Origin: Phytopythium helicoides
Lineage: Eukaryota > Oomycota > Peronosporomycetes > Pythiales > Pythiaceae
Direction: 5' to 3'
Assembly (NCBI GenBank): GCA_024867545.1
Contig: JANFNE010000015.1
Location: 124,001 to 188,000 of the forward strand
DNA length: 64,000 nt
The notes below the pieces were generated by a model that was not told the origin of the DNA, did no database searches, and saw only the letters and a list, made by a program, of their open reading frames with translations. Both the position numbers and the translations under genes were made by a program. Position 1 is the stretch's first letter. Each line of letters starts with the position of its first letter. Below are positions 1-9,657 of this stretch, piece by piece.

Positions 1-855
1 GAGTTCCACGAAACTGAAAATGCCAGTACCAAACCAGCCAACTCTCAGCGATTTAAGGCCCCCGCAATCGAGCTTGCTTCACAAATCAACAAGATACCGA
101 AGTCTACGCGTCACATAGCCTTGGCTGAGCTAGTAAATTCGCTTGAGACGAGTTTCGAAGGACTCGTCTCACCGAGACTATCAAGCACGCCCCGCAGCTT
201 ATCGATCCAGTTCGAACGGCTGTAAAGTTGATTCTTCAGGGAAAACTCAACAATTATGAGGTTTCGAGGTATGACCGGTTCTGTCTCCGAGCTCGCGAGT
301 TTTTAAGACGTGTCCCGAAAGAAGCCCCTCGGGTTGCTCTCACCAGGTACGAAGTTGTGATGAGATCGTGTCTCCATGATTTAGCGACAAACTCATGTGT
401 TTTGTGGTGCATCCAGAAGACTTGCACCACTCTCTACTGCGTTGACAAGACTGAACCAAAAACCCGTCGAGCATTCATCTATATCCGATGAGTCAATCGA
501 TTATGTTAGATACTCCCTAGCTACGATTGCATCGTGGCCCAACGGAAAAGTGGTGCCAATGCAAATCCAGAAGATCACTCTCACCCTCACCTGGATCTTA
601 GAAACTTGCACTGCAGACAGTGTATGGGATGCTCGTGCAGATGCGCAAGTTGCCGAGTTGGTAGCAAAACTTCAGAAGTGTATCCCCGCTATATACAAGA
701 CTGACAAAAAAGGGAAGATTAGTCGTCTTGTCAAAGAGCTGCAGAAGCATTTTGACAACAGCAGTAGCGCCAAGAGTACAAGTTTCAAGATGTCTCGTCG
801 AGATGGAATATCAAGCAAACAGCGCTACGCCAAGAAGATGAAGACTGCACACTAG
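1..855 (+). CDS. Tandem family copy A, 5' truncated by window edge
   Basis: This is the 3' part of a gene of the tandem helical-module family; function unknown. The first part reads in frame 1 to about base 160, then a one-base frame change leads into a reading that continues to a phase-2 donor at 346. The intron is 347-416 and the last exon 417-855. The module before the intron matches the penultimate module of copy F: a Val-Lys-Leu-Ile helix, then an Arg-Tyr-x-x-Phe-Cys stretch. The last exon carries the family C-terminal module with the core TWILETC and VWDARAD, followed by a basic tail (KKMKTAH). The frame break may be a consensus error, as in many genes here. Without the upstream sequence the total number of modules is unknown. 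Confidence 0.7.
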
Positions 856-895
856 GTGTATTTTCCCCTCGTAACTCCCCCTTTTACTCACCTCC

Positions 896-1250
896 TCAGA
901 GCGTGGCATTGAAACCAGTATTGTGCCATGAGATGTGTGAGCCTTCCTCGACGTGTTCAGTTTTGGTGCGGTACAAGCGGTTGAACTCAGGCGTGGACGC
1001 GAACGTGGTGCTGCTAAATCTGTCGGTGTAGCGCTCTATTAGGTGGGAGATGACAATGGGGACCAGCTGAATTACCTTAACTCGGGAGAATTTGGAATAC
1101 ATTGTCAGGTTGTCGAATTGATGCCTGTCCAGAAGTGTTGGTTGGTGCGCATGAGGTAGTTAAAGTCCACGAACATGGTGATACTGCCCAGCAGCACGGT
1201 GTTCTTGTACAGCCTGTGGTAGGTGTCGACAGATCACTTGAGGATTACCT
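896..1250 (-). pseudogene. Possible decayed coding remnant, unidentified
   Basis: On the minus strand a protein-like reading runs from about 1250 down to 896 across one stop (near 1218) and one frame change (near 1105). It holds aromatic-rich hydrophobic stretches such as LLGSITMFVDFNYLM and LVPIVISHLIERY. I do not recognise the family. It may be a relic of a gene or element, or chance; no start or splice structure is evident. Confidence 0.25.
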
Positions 1251-1455
1251 TGGCCACGACCGCCTGTAGCGGCACCTTGAAGACGATTAAGCTTTGGGTA
1301 TGTGTAGTAGCACCGCGCCTAATCAGTAAACAAGGTAAATCGTGAATTCGCATTGACTTCGAATGTCTAGCCCCTCCCCTCACTATGCATGTCCTTTCGC
1401 TGGCACTACATGAAATATGCAACGATTGCTTTGGCCTTGCGCTTGAGTTCCTCAA

Positions 1456-2511
1456 TCACTCATCTGCCTTAGGCTCCCCTTGAAGCTCCTTGAAGTCTTC
1501 GTGGAGCTGTTCATCGAGCTTCGCAACCAGCGCTGGGAAACGATCATTGGCCTCTTGTTCTGTTGACAGATTACTCACCAGCGCGTCCATAATTCCCAGC
1601 ACCTCCGTTGCAACTCGTTGAGCATTGTGAATAATCTTGCATAGCGCTAGCCATGAGTACCAGGATTGAATGATCAAGCTAGCAAAATTTTCTTCATCGC
1701 CTTCTATCTTGGGAGGACGATGCTTGGAGATTTCTGCTAGTGCTAAGCAGAGCCGATGGATTTCTGACCAAGTTTTACGGACGCGCTCAATAGTGGTGAT
1801 TCGAAGGCCAACGGACACAAGGGCAAGAGCATATGCCTGATCTTTTGCTGTGTCAATTTGACCAGCTGCTCTCTCTTCCTCCTTTGCAGCTTCCTTGTTT
1901 TGGCTACTCAATTCGCTTGTGGGTGTTTCTGAGGTAACCCGGTTCACTTGAAGTCGATGAATCAACTCCTGAATCTCTGCTTTCTTCTTTGCCGAGAAGC
2001 CATCGTCGTTGACTGTATCTTCGATCGCTTTTTCTGCAAGAGTGTACATGATTGATGTTTTCTCCACCAAATCCCACGAGATGACTCCCATTTCTTTCGC
2101 GATATCACCGCTTGATCTCACAAACATGAATGCAGATCTCGGATTCTTCATCTGCTGCATCTGCATTGCTTTGTGATGGTAGCTCAGGGCCTTGAGCGAT
2201 GAAACTTCGAGGAGTGAGCACTCGATTTTGCAATCTGTGGCAAACCTCTGGTAGCTGGACATCAAGTCAACAATGTGGGAACTACTCGGCAAGCCTTGGG
2301 TAGCTAGGAAAGCCAGGGTCAAAAGCTCGGCAGCGGTACTAAGCTTCTTCAACGACTCGGAAATCTGGTCAGATGTGTTGCGCTGCTCGGCATCCAAAAC
2401 AGCGGCAGCAACCGCTCGATTTTGAAGGGCTTGCATGACGTCGTCATCGTAGCCGGTGTACTGCTTTATGGAGAGGATTGTTTCGATGACTTGCACTTGA
2501 TCGCATTCCAT
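1456..2511 (-). CDS. All-helical coiled-coil protein, paralogue of 3801-5150
   Basis: This is a single-exon protein of about 351 residues. The start at 2511 is the first ATG and aligns with the paralogue's start; the open frame upstream begins only with TTG. Similarity to 3801-5150 runs end to end: an N-terminal VIETI...MQALQNR helix, a central SYQRFATDCKIECS segment, a YHHKAM segment, IAKEMGVISWDLVEK, and a C-terminal SWYSWLALCKI block followed by LSTEQEANDRFPALVAKL. It lacks most of the paralogue's middle, including the coiled coil and the hydrophobic stretch; only a short charged link near residues 220-250 remains. There is no signal peptide. The long amphipathic helices resemble the body of alpha-helical pore-forming proteins, but without the hydrophobic head that role is doubtful here. 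Function unknown. Confidence 0.7.
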   Translation of the reverse strand: MECDQVQVIETILSIKQYTGYDDDVMQALQNRAVAAAVLDAEQRNTSDQISESLKKLSTAAELLTLAFLATQGLPSSSHIVDLMSSYQRFATDCKIECSLLEVSSLKALSYHHKAMQMQQMKNPRSAFMFVRSSGDIAKEMGVISWDLVEKTSIMYTLAEKAIEDTVNDDGFSAKKKAEIQELIHRLQVNRVTSETPTSELSSQNKEAAKEEERAAGQIDTAKDQAYALALVSVGLRITTIERVRKTWSEIHRLCLALAEISKHRPPKIEGDEENFASLIIQSWYSWLALCKIIHNAQRVATEVLGIMDALVSNLSTEQEANDRFPALVAKLDEQLHEDFKELQGEPKADE

Positions 2512-3059
2512 TGGAGCTGGTAGATGCGTGTCTTCAGTCTTTGGTATGTTTTTGCCGCCTTGAGAGCTAGTTGTGAAGTGAGAACTCGCGCGGGCATGTC
2601 TGAAGAGGAAGGTCTCAGTCAACCTTTAGGAGGTGCGAGGGTTAAACTGTACGCACTGGATCTTACAATTGGGGACATACAAACATCGAGTGCAGTACAA
2701 CGGTGATGGTGCCATAAAATGATTTGACACTCTATGCTACTCGTCGAGACGATCACAACTCTTGCAGAAACTGTACATGGCATCACCAAATGATTTTACA
2801 TTTTTATACGGCTGGTGCACTAATGTCAACTGCACCTTGCAGTCCCTCTTCTCTCGTCGTTTAAATGTCATGTCATGTCAGCAGCTAAGCTGCGTTGACT
2901 CTACCACTGATACAGAGCATCAAAGGGTTTGAACACTCCATGGCCTAGCTATGTGAGAAAGAGTCCTTCTGTCTTGCTTGCAATATAATCTACGTGTCAA
3001 TCGGAAAAACCGAATCATACAACGTCACCGAACCTTGTGTTTGAAAGGTATTTTCTAAG
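2512..3059. other. Intergenic, no gene seen
   Basis: Upstream region of the minus-strand gene at 1456-2511. The short plus-strand frame at 2524-2706 overlaps that gene's 5' side and has no recognisable content. Nothing else is supported. Confidence 0.5.
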
Positions 3060-3240
3060 AGTAGTAGACGGCGTCATCTTTGACGGTCTCTTCGAGAGCA
3101 TTTCGTGCAAGTGGATACGTGGTAGACGCTTTCTCCACCAATGTATCCAAGACGTCGCCAATCTCTTCCGCGATCTTGGCGGAAGCTCAGAAACTTGACA
3201 GCTCGGTCGCTTTGTGGTGGTAACCCACCGACTACTGTAG
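3060..3240 (-). pseudogene. Fragment of the 1456-2511/3801-5150 helical family
   Basis: Read on the minus strand, this piece gives YHHKA, then an in-frame stop, then AKIAEEIGDVLDTLVEKA, TYPLARNALEETVKDDA and a stop. It aligns with YHHKAM...GDIAKEMGVISWDLVEK...YTLAEKAIEDTVNDDG of the gene at 1456-2511. About 60 residues are left, with stops at both ends and a deletion between YHHKA and AKIAEE, so it is a dead partial copy. It lies between its two intact relatives, which points to tandem duplication. Its 5' edge directly abuts the orphan promoter-like element at 3244. Confidence 0.8.
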
Positions 3241-3243
3241 AGC

Positions 3244-3291
3244 CACACGTCGCAGCCAGTGTGGAGATACACTCGCCGCGTTACCCTCCAT
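3244..3291 (+). promoter_or_regulatory. Orphan copy of the tandem-family upstream element
   Basis: Begins CACACGTCGCAGC and continues as TACACTCGCCGCGTTACCCT. Over about 48 bases only a few positions differ from the sequence at 7409-7456, which sits 60 bases before the ATG of copy B. No family gene follows here, so it is probably left over from a lost or moved family member. Confidence 0.7.
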
Positions 3292-3800
3292 TTGTGGATG
3301 GATCGGCCACTTACAGTTGCCCGATTATTGAATTGGTCAAACCGAGTCCAAGTTCATGCCATAGCTGCTAACGCACTCCACAGTATATCGGTACGTCAAG
3401 TGTGGTCTGGACCACGTGGAGGCATTCAATTCGTACGAATACGTCCATCGTTGTTGCGGACATTGAGCCAGGCATTGAGCTGCCGAAATATATAACCAAC
3501 ATTTGCCCGTGTCCAATCGAAATGGAACCGCAAATAGATTGCAGACGCACAAGCTTGCGATTCAGCTGCACAGGCGTGCTGGAGCCGCTCGCAAAGTGAA
3601 ATTGCGCGAGCAACGTGCGGCAAGTATTGATTCACCTAAATTATTTAGCATATGACGAAGGCCAATCTGCACTTCAGGTTCGCCTCTATGTTATCGTTGT
3701 TATTGATATGTCGCTCCTACTTGCGCTCTTGTTCTATCGACGACGTTACCTGCAAAGCTTGCTGTTTTGCGCACTGGTACTCTTACCTTACTTGTCTGTC
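3292..3800. other. Intergenic, no gene seen
   Basis: Several short frames overlap on both strands, none with recognisable or conserved content. The hydrophobic plus-strand frame at 3615-3986 runs antisense into the gene ending at 3801 and is not supported. Confidence 0.5.
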
Positions 3801-5150
3801 TTAAGCTGTTTTATAGTACTTAATGTCGTCCGTAATCTTCAACTTCAACCTTTCAAGAACTTGAGGAAAACGTTGATTGGCTTCTTCTTCAGTTGGAAGG
3901 TCACTCATCACCGCTTTCACATCGTTGGACACCTTCTCAATCGCAACTCGAGCAGATTCGTTGATACTGCACAGCGCAACCCATGAGCACCATAGCTGCG
4001 AGAGGCATACACCGTCATGGACATGGTTTTCGTTTGTCTCTTCTTGGCTCTTTTTTTCAAGTTGAACGCAGTGGAGATGAATCTCCATCCAGAAGCCGCG
4101 GATATCCTCGAAAACAGTCGCGACCTGTCCAAGACACCTGGTCGCCAACTTTAGAGCAAAAATAACCTTGTCGAGCTCGCAAATCTCTCCTGTCATACCA
4201 TCAATCTCCTCCATAACCACCGCAAGATCAGTAGCCACCTTCCGTTTCTGCTCTTGCAGCTTTATGCGCTCTTCACGATACTCCTCCTCGAACTTGGACT
4301 GTCTGATAGCTTCATGGACTGTTGCATCAGAAACTATTGGCATCGCACTCTCCAGGCCTGATATTGTCATTGTCACTGAAGCAGCCGTGCTGGCAACGCT
4401 ACTCATGGAAGGTAGAAAAAATTGAATTGTCAAAGTCGACAGGAACCGAAGAGCAGTAGGCAGATAGCTGAACATGCGCTCCTGATTTCTCATCGTGTCG
4501 ACTCTTTCCCTCGATTTCGACTCCTTTTTAGTTGCATTCTCGAGGTCAGCACGAACAGTATCTGTGTTCTTCTTTAAAGCTTCCCGAAGAGCTTTATTTT
4601 GAGCCAACATTTTCATGATCTCGTCTTTCTGTGAGGCCGAGATGGTGACGTCCCTGCTTACCACTACGAGTACTTCTGCTGCAAGATCACACATGGAATA
4701 TACTTGTTTGACCAAATCGCTCGAGATGCCGCTCATTTCATCCGCAATCTTCCCAGTCACTCCCACATGCTTCAAGGCATCTGTAGATTCTTGTAGATGC
4801 TGCTGCTTCAATGCCTCGTTATAGTATTCAAGTGCGCCCAGCGACGATTCCACAAACTTTGAGCACGCGATATTAGAGTCAGTGACAACACGCTGATATT
4901 TCGTCATCAGGGAAACCACACTTTTGTTGCTCGGCAAATGAAGAGTACTAATATACGCGAGGTGCATAACATCCGCAATTGTGGATAGCCGCTTCATGCT
5001 CTCAGCGAAGCTGATACATTTGCAGCTCTTCTCCTTAGCAGTGGCTGCGTCATTGACAATTTGGTTTTGAAGGACTTGCATGCTGTCGTTCTCGAAGCTA
5101 TTGCACTTCTTGATGGCATGGATTGCCTCGATGGCCTGGTTATCTTGCAT
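3801..5150 (-). CDS. Helical protein with coiled coils flanking a hydrophobic segment
   Basis: Single exon, about 449 residues. The start at 5150 is the first ATG; the open frame upstream has only a TTG. Order along the protein: a helical region (about 1-190) with MQVLQNQ, MTKYQRVVTDSNIACS and LVKQVYSMCDLAA; a coiled coil (about 190-235); a hydrophobic stretch with SYLPTALRFLSTLTIQFFLP followed by an Ala/Thr/Ser-rich part (about 240-280); a second long coiled coil (about 295-345); and a C-terminal LWCSWVALCSI...LPTEEEANQRFPQVL block shared with 1456-2511. A hydrophobic hairpin between long coiled coils is the layout of alpha-helical pore-forming proteins (ClyA, Hbl/Nhe, XaxAB types). That is an architectural inference; no family motif proves it. 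There is no signal peptide. It could instead be a membrane-bound coiled-coil scaffold. Confidence 0.72.
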   Translation of the reverse strand: MQDNQAIEAIHAIKKCNSFENDSMQVLQNQIVNDAATAKEKSCKCISFAESMKRLSTIADVMHLAYISTLHLPSNKSVVSLMTKYQRVVTDSNIACSKFVESSLGALEYYNEALKQQHLQESTDALKHVGVTGKIADEMSGISSDLVKQVYSMCDLAAEVLVVVSRDVTISASQKDEIMKMLAQNKALREALKKNTDTVRADLENATKKESKSRERVDTMRNQERMFSYLPTALRFLSTLTIQFFLPSMSSVASTAASVTMTISGLESAMPIVSDATVHEAIRQSKFEEEYREERIKLQEQKRKVATDLAVVMEEIDGMTGEICELDKVIFALKLATRCLGQVATVFEDIRGFWMEIHLHCVQLEKKSQEETNENHVHDGVCLSQLWCSWVALCSINESARVAIEKVSNDVKAVMSDLPTEEEANQRFPQVLERLKLKITDDIKYYKTA

Positions 5151-6345
5151 AATAACTGGTTGGTTGGTCTGTCTTCGGTCGCCCAAATGCTAGTTTGTGA
5201 CACTCGAAAGCAAATTGAAGAGTGAGAGTCTGCACGAAGCGCTTGGGCTCAAAATACGAATATAAGAAGCCTGTCCAGACCGACGTTAAAGATCGTCCGT
5301 TGGGTGAATGAGAGGTACGCGATCCGATCTTATCAGAAAGGACATGCAAAAACCTCTTCTGCTTCAAACCTCATGAAGCAATAACCGGTAAATTGCAGAA
5401 ATAGCAGAAACAGCAGCTTCCCCAAAGCAATCATCCCCGACAATTTGACGTCCTTTGAATCATGTCGTTGCACAAGAAGCGCCAGAACCAAAAGGCGCTC
5501 CTGTAACGAGTGGAATGGGATCAAACATCTCTTCAGAAAGTACGACCAAAGCCTCACAACAGGGAAGGCACCAACCAACAACGGTAGAAGTTGGAGCGGC
5601 ACAGCCACAAACACCACCCCACTTCGAGGATTTGTGCCGCTATAATTTTTCTTCAGGCTTGAATGTATCTTATGACTCTCAGCACGGTGGTGGGACTGAA
5701 TGGAGCAGGAACGAGTTCAAGGACCTCATTCCGACAGCATCATGATGCTACTCTAATTGAGGTGGAAGGCAATCGCGAATGGTGCAGGTCCCTCTTTTTC
5801 CTCTTTTTTTTTTTACGGGTACACGCATCGTGCCTTGATTGGACCAAGACACATGAAGCACAAGGAGAGGAGCTGATTTGAATGGCCAGGGGGGGAACTG
5901 AACTTGCTTGTACTACCACTCTCAAGTCAAGGACTGTCTTAAAACCCCTAAAAAAAATACATAATCAAAAACATAAACTAGCACAGCGTGGTGAGGTTGT
6001 GCCGTAGCATTGGGGTTTTCTCGTGCTTTGAGTTGGACGAGGTTGCGAGCATTCGCGCGACGCATGAGATGGAGCTTCTAGTTGGGATGGGTCCGATGGG
6101 TACACACAAGCGATCATTCAGAGGTACGAACAAAACGGCTCGTATCTAGGTTACATGGGAGCATCGGAAACAGCCGCTGCTGCTGCCGAAGGAGCAACCG
6201 CAGTAACAGCCGTTGGATCCATTGCAGCCACTGCAGCCACCCCCACCACGAATGATTCAAAACTCGAGCTGCGTCATTCGGCATTCTTCAGACTTGAGTT
6301 TATCGCGACCGACGCTTAGCAGGACTGTCGGCGCGTTTTAGACTA
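5151..6345. other. Intergenic with weak open frames
   Basis: Two plus-strand frames stand out but are not convincing genes. One is a Pro/Ser/Gln-rich 96-codon ATG frame at 5455-5745. The other, around 6133-6318, is Ala/Thr-rich and preceded by AG/GT-like dinucleotides that could be splice sites. A poly-T run lies near 5803-5813. These could be 5' exons of the gene at 6346, but no splice solution was clear. Confidence 0.35.
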
Positions 6346-7155
6346 ATGATCGTTGCCCCGAGACTCGCGCACATGAAGCCAATCTCAGACATTGGTACTC
6401 TTTGCAAATATGAGCGTGATACGTTGAATGGACCCGAAACTATCAGTAATGATGAGTACAGCCAACTTGTGCACGAGCCCAAGCTCACGAACCTCGAAAA
6501 GGATCTGGTTGACGTCGCGGTCAAAGTGTGTTCTCTCGCTGCGGAGCGCAACAAGAACAAAGCTGAGTTGATCCACTTCACAGAACGTCTAGCTGGACAA
6601 AAGGAAGAAATAAAAAACCTTGAAGCAGAGCTCGAGAGTACCCGCGCCGCAGTCGAGAGCCTTCATAACAACATTTTCGACGAGAGAGCGCGCCAAAACA
6701 GTGCCCTCTACGACTCTATCCCCTTTTGCGGTCTCTTTGCCGGGATCACCTCAGAGGACTGGAAGCATGCAATCCCTTTCTATTCTTTATTTATTGGTTT
6801 AAGATCTTTCCTCACTGTGAATTTGGTAGGAGAAGAGAAAAGGGAACAGAAGAGAGAAGAAGAGATGACCGAGTTGCAGCAGAAACTGGAAAATGCCAAG
6901 AGTGCTATCAAAAAGACTGAGCAGAGTATTGCCGATCTCGAAGCTGACATAGCCAAGAACAACAAGCAAGTGCTGTTTTACGACAACGAGTCCAAGCATA
7001 TTGGTCAGAAGATCAGTGCTATCCATGATGCGCGTGTTCGACTGGGAACGCCGGCTTTGAAGATGGACATCCAAAATATCATGGAACTGAAGGACAATTC
7101 GTTCATTAAAAACTATATCGCAAACTTTCATCAGCTCCAGAGTGCCTCAGGGTAG
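6346..7155 (+). CDS. Coiled-coil / hydrophobic / coiled-coil protein
   Basis: Single open frame of 269 codons from the first ATG after an upstream stop. Residues about 45-110 form a heptad-rich coiled coil (RLAGQKEEIKNLEAELEST). Residues about 120-165 are hydrophobic (SIPFCGLFAGI...AIPFYSLFIGLRSFLTVNLV). Residues about 165-225 form a second coiled coil, and a helical tail follows. The plan matches the middle of the neighbour at 3801-5150, but residue similarity is weak. The N-terminal helical domain of that neighbour is missing, so this may be a partial gene or have unseen 5' exons. The layout is compatible with an alpha-helical pore-forming or membrane-inserting protein; this is inferred from shape only. 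Confidence 0.6.
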   Translation: MIVAPRLAHMKPISDIGTLCKYERDTLNGPETISNDEYSQLVHEPKLTNLEKDLVDVAVKVCSLAAERNKNKAELIHFTERLAGQKEEIKNLEAELESTRAAVESLHNNIFDERARQNSALYDSIPFCGLFAGITSEDWKHAIPFYSLFIGLRSFLTVNLVGEEKREQKREEEMTELQQKLENAKSAIKKTEQSIADLEADIAKNNKQVLFYDNESKHIGQKISAIHDARVRLGTPALKMDIQNIMELKDNSFIKNYIANFHQLQSASG

Positions 7156-7408
7156 CGTAGGACGTTTGTCAGGTTTCCGGGGCAGATTTGTTCCTGGAGA
7201 TGACGGATCAGGGACTTCATCTCACTTCATGCATACACTTCCATACAGTACATCTCATTGCACTCTCGTGTCCGTACTTGCGGATTGGTCTTGCTCGGTT
7301 GCGAATTCGATTGCATCGGAGTCCCTCAGTAAGGAAAATCCCTCGGCGTTTGTCGCTACGAGCACGTCCATTTTCAATTCAATTCGCGGTCAACCAGTGG
7401 TCACACGC

Positions 7409-7456
7409 CACACGTCGCAGACAGTGTGGGGTTACACTCGCCGCGTTACCCTCCAT
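7409..7456 (+). promoter_or_regulatory. Conserved upstream element of copy B
   Basis: CACACGTCGCAGA followed by a GTTACACTCGCCGCGTTACC stretch, with the core ending 60 bases before the ATG at 7482. The core recurs ahead of copies D, E, F, G and H, and the longer sequence at 3244. It contains ACGTC, so a bZIP-type factor is a possible binder (inference). Confidence 0.65.
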
Positions 7457-7481
7457 TCTTTTGACTCGCAAAATCGCGAAA

Positions 7482-9533
7482 ATGGAGATGGAGCAGGCGT
7501 TCGCGCGGGTGCTGGCGCGCTTCTCGGCCTCGACGCGGCGCTGCGGGTGCAACGAAGCGCTCACGAACGACCTGAGAGACGTGGAGCTGCGGTTAGGGGC
7601 CGCAAGGGCGGCGCTACAGGAGCTGAAGGAGGTTGGGCAGGCAGTGGATTTGCTGCAGAAGGGGAAGAAGGACCGTCGGCGGTCGGAAAATGTGCTAGAA
7701 ATGCTGGAGGAGGTCGGGGGACTCGATATGGAGCTTCGACGTGGTGTGAAGCGGCTGAAACGAGGGTTTTCCGGTCGTGGAGAGAAAGTTCGGGAGGTGG
7801 AAGTGAAGGAGGAAGAGGCAGGAAAAGAACAAGTTGTCCGAGTTGGAATTGTAAAAGAGACCGAGGAGGTTCTTTCAGCCGAGAAGAAAGAGGATCAAGG
7901 AGACGAAGATTTAGAGAACGAGCCACAACCGTCAGGTGACCTGCTCCAACGACAGGCGGAGATGTGTCTTGGAGTGGCGAAGACCCATCCCTTGGGAGGA
8001 GTTGTTTCGTTCAAGAAGACGATTGGGCCGTTGTTCGACTTGTTGTCCGCGATCAAAGTACTAGGCGATGGCACAGATGATCATCATGAAGTGGTAAAAG
8101 TCGCAGCTGCAGCGGTTCAGGCATTTGTGAACCGCATTAGCGTACTGAAGCTGGGCCTCCCCCACCTGAGTTTGCTTGCGAGGCTGAATGTCGCGATCAA
8201 GAAGATCCCGTCTCCTGTTTTCCAGCTGGAGATAACGAGGTGAGGCTGCTGGCTTTGGTGAATAATTAAGCTGGCTACTGACTTGGATTGTCTTTTACTA
8301 CTAGTGCTTCTGCTGAGTTGTGCAGCAAACTCCTTGAAGTAAAGCGCAACGTGCTTCTGCTGCCTAACCTTCATCCTTGCTCGCGATTGGTGCTCGAGAT
8401 AGATGCTCTTCCATTGGCTGCAAGGCTTTCGAGACTTGACGAAATCACAGCTGCGCTCGAATCTGGATTTCACAAAGTCACGAAACCGATCACCTTCCAG
8501 CTAATAGAGAGTGTGCGGCTAGTCAACACTTGGATCGACGAGCTCACACCAGCTATGGCAACCAAGGAAATGGTTCAGACAGTCGGACGCTTTATCGATG
8601 CATCACTTGCCTCGACCGCGCGATCCACAGCATCCCCTGATGTTCGCCACTTGCAAGGGTAAGCATAAAGTGTGATACCGTGGTTGATAATGTGATCGTC
8701 TGACATCGTTGACATGCTTTGACAGGTCGCTACGGCGGATGAAGTACACTCTAGATTCGATGGCATTGGGTACAAGCTCAACTAGCTCGGTTGGCTTCCC
8801 ATCTGACCATCCTGTACATGTGATCATTCGCCAGCTTCGTGTATTGCCAAACACTGACCGTAGCCAGTGCCTTAATGACTTGGTCGAAGCACTTGAGTTT
8901 GACTTTGATGGAGCTCCACCGTCCGTTATCGAAGGCTACGAGCGCCAAACTATCAATGCTGTCAAGCTGGTAGTCACATGGGTGTTGAGTCAGCCCATCG
9001 ACACGACATGCGTCAATGGTTACGCGAGAATGTGTCGCGCCGTCCAGAAAATGGCGCAGCAATTCCGACGACGCGCTCAATATCTGCAAAGGTGAGAAAA
9101 TTTAACTCTCGTTGTTCTTTTATAGTTTGTCTAATATGTGTCGCCCCCTGCTTGTAGAATGATCGATCCGTTACTGACGACGATGGTTCGGCTTAACTTG
9201 ACACCATCAATGTCACCAGAGATAAGTGTTGAGGAAGGAGGATGCATGGGATTGCATTTCTCGGGCTCTGGTACAGGTCACTACGATGCAGTCAGGTCAT
9301 CCTTCAGCGGCCGAGGTTGATGAAGTCATTAAGCTTGCTTACGTGGGTTTTCGAGGTGTGCACCGTGTGAAAGCAACTGGGACCCGCGAGAGGATCCAAA
9401 TGTGCTAGAGGTTGTGATAAACCTTCGCAAATGCGTGACCACGCTTCGTAAGCCGGAGCAACGCCAAAAACGCGAACACCTTGTTGACAGTTGGATCGCG
9501 ATGCTGTCAAAGAAAAGCGACGAGAAAGAGTGA
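7482..9533 (+). CDS. Tandem family copy B, 4-5 exons
   Basis: Starts MEMEQAFARVLARF at the family-consistent ATG. Exons: 7482-8239, 8305-8658, 8726-9091 and 9158 onward; all these junctions are phase 2. Exon 1 has the N-terminal coiled coil (LQELKEVGQAVDLLQKGKKD, then RRSENVLEMLEE), a Lys/Glu linker and a first helical module. Exons 2 and 3 each encode one more module with the pattern LP..R...LdE...ALE..F....aV.LV..W. The last exon has a one-base break near 9236 and possibly another near 9340. From 9355 the family C-terminal module either loses frame or is spliced (candidate intron 9356-9408) to reach the stop at 9533 with VVINLRKCVTTLRKPEQRQK. About 600 residues; function unknown. Confidence 0.72.
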
Positions 9534-9657
9534 TCTGCCTGACACCGTTGCTCCGGTTCATCATCACAAAAGAACAAAAGTACGGATAAGGATCGTGTCA
9601 TGGATGAAAGAATAAACACATATCAAGGCAGTGACTGCGCGTCACGATAACCACTAG

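Noticed and set aside
3615..3986. Hydrophobic 123-codon plus-strand frame that could look like a membrane protein
   Set aside because: It runs antisense into the coding 3' end of the helical gene at 3801-5150 and has no conserved content.
7561..7926. Pro-rich minus-strand frame
   Set aside because: Exact antisense of the coiled-coil and Lys/Glu linker of copy B; composition explained by the sense codons.
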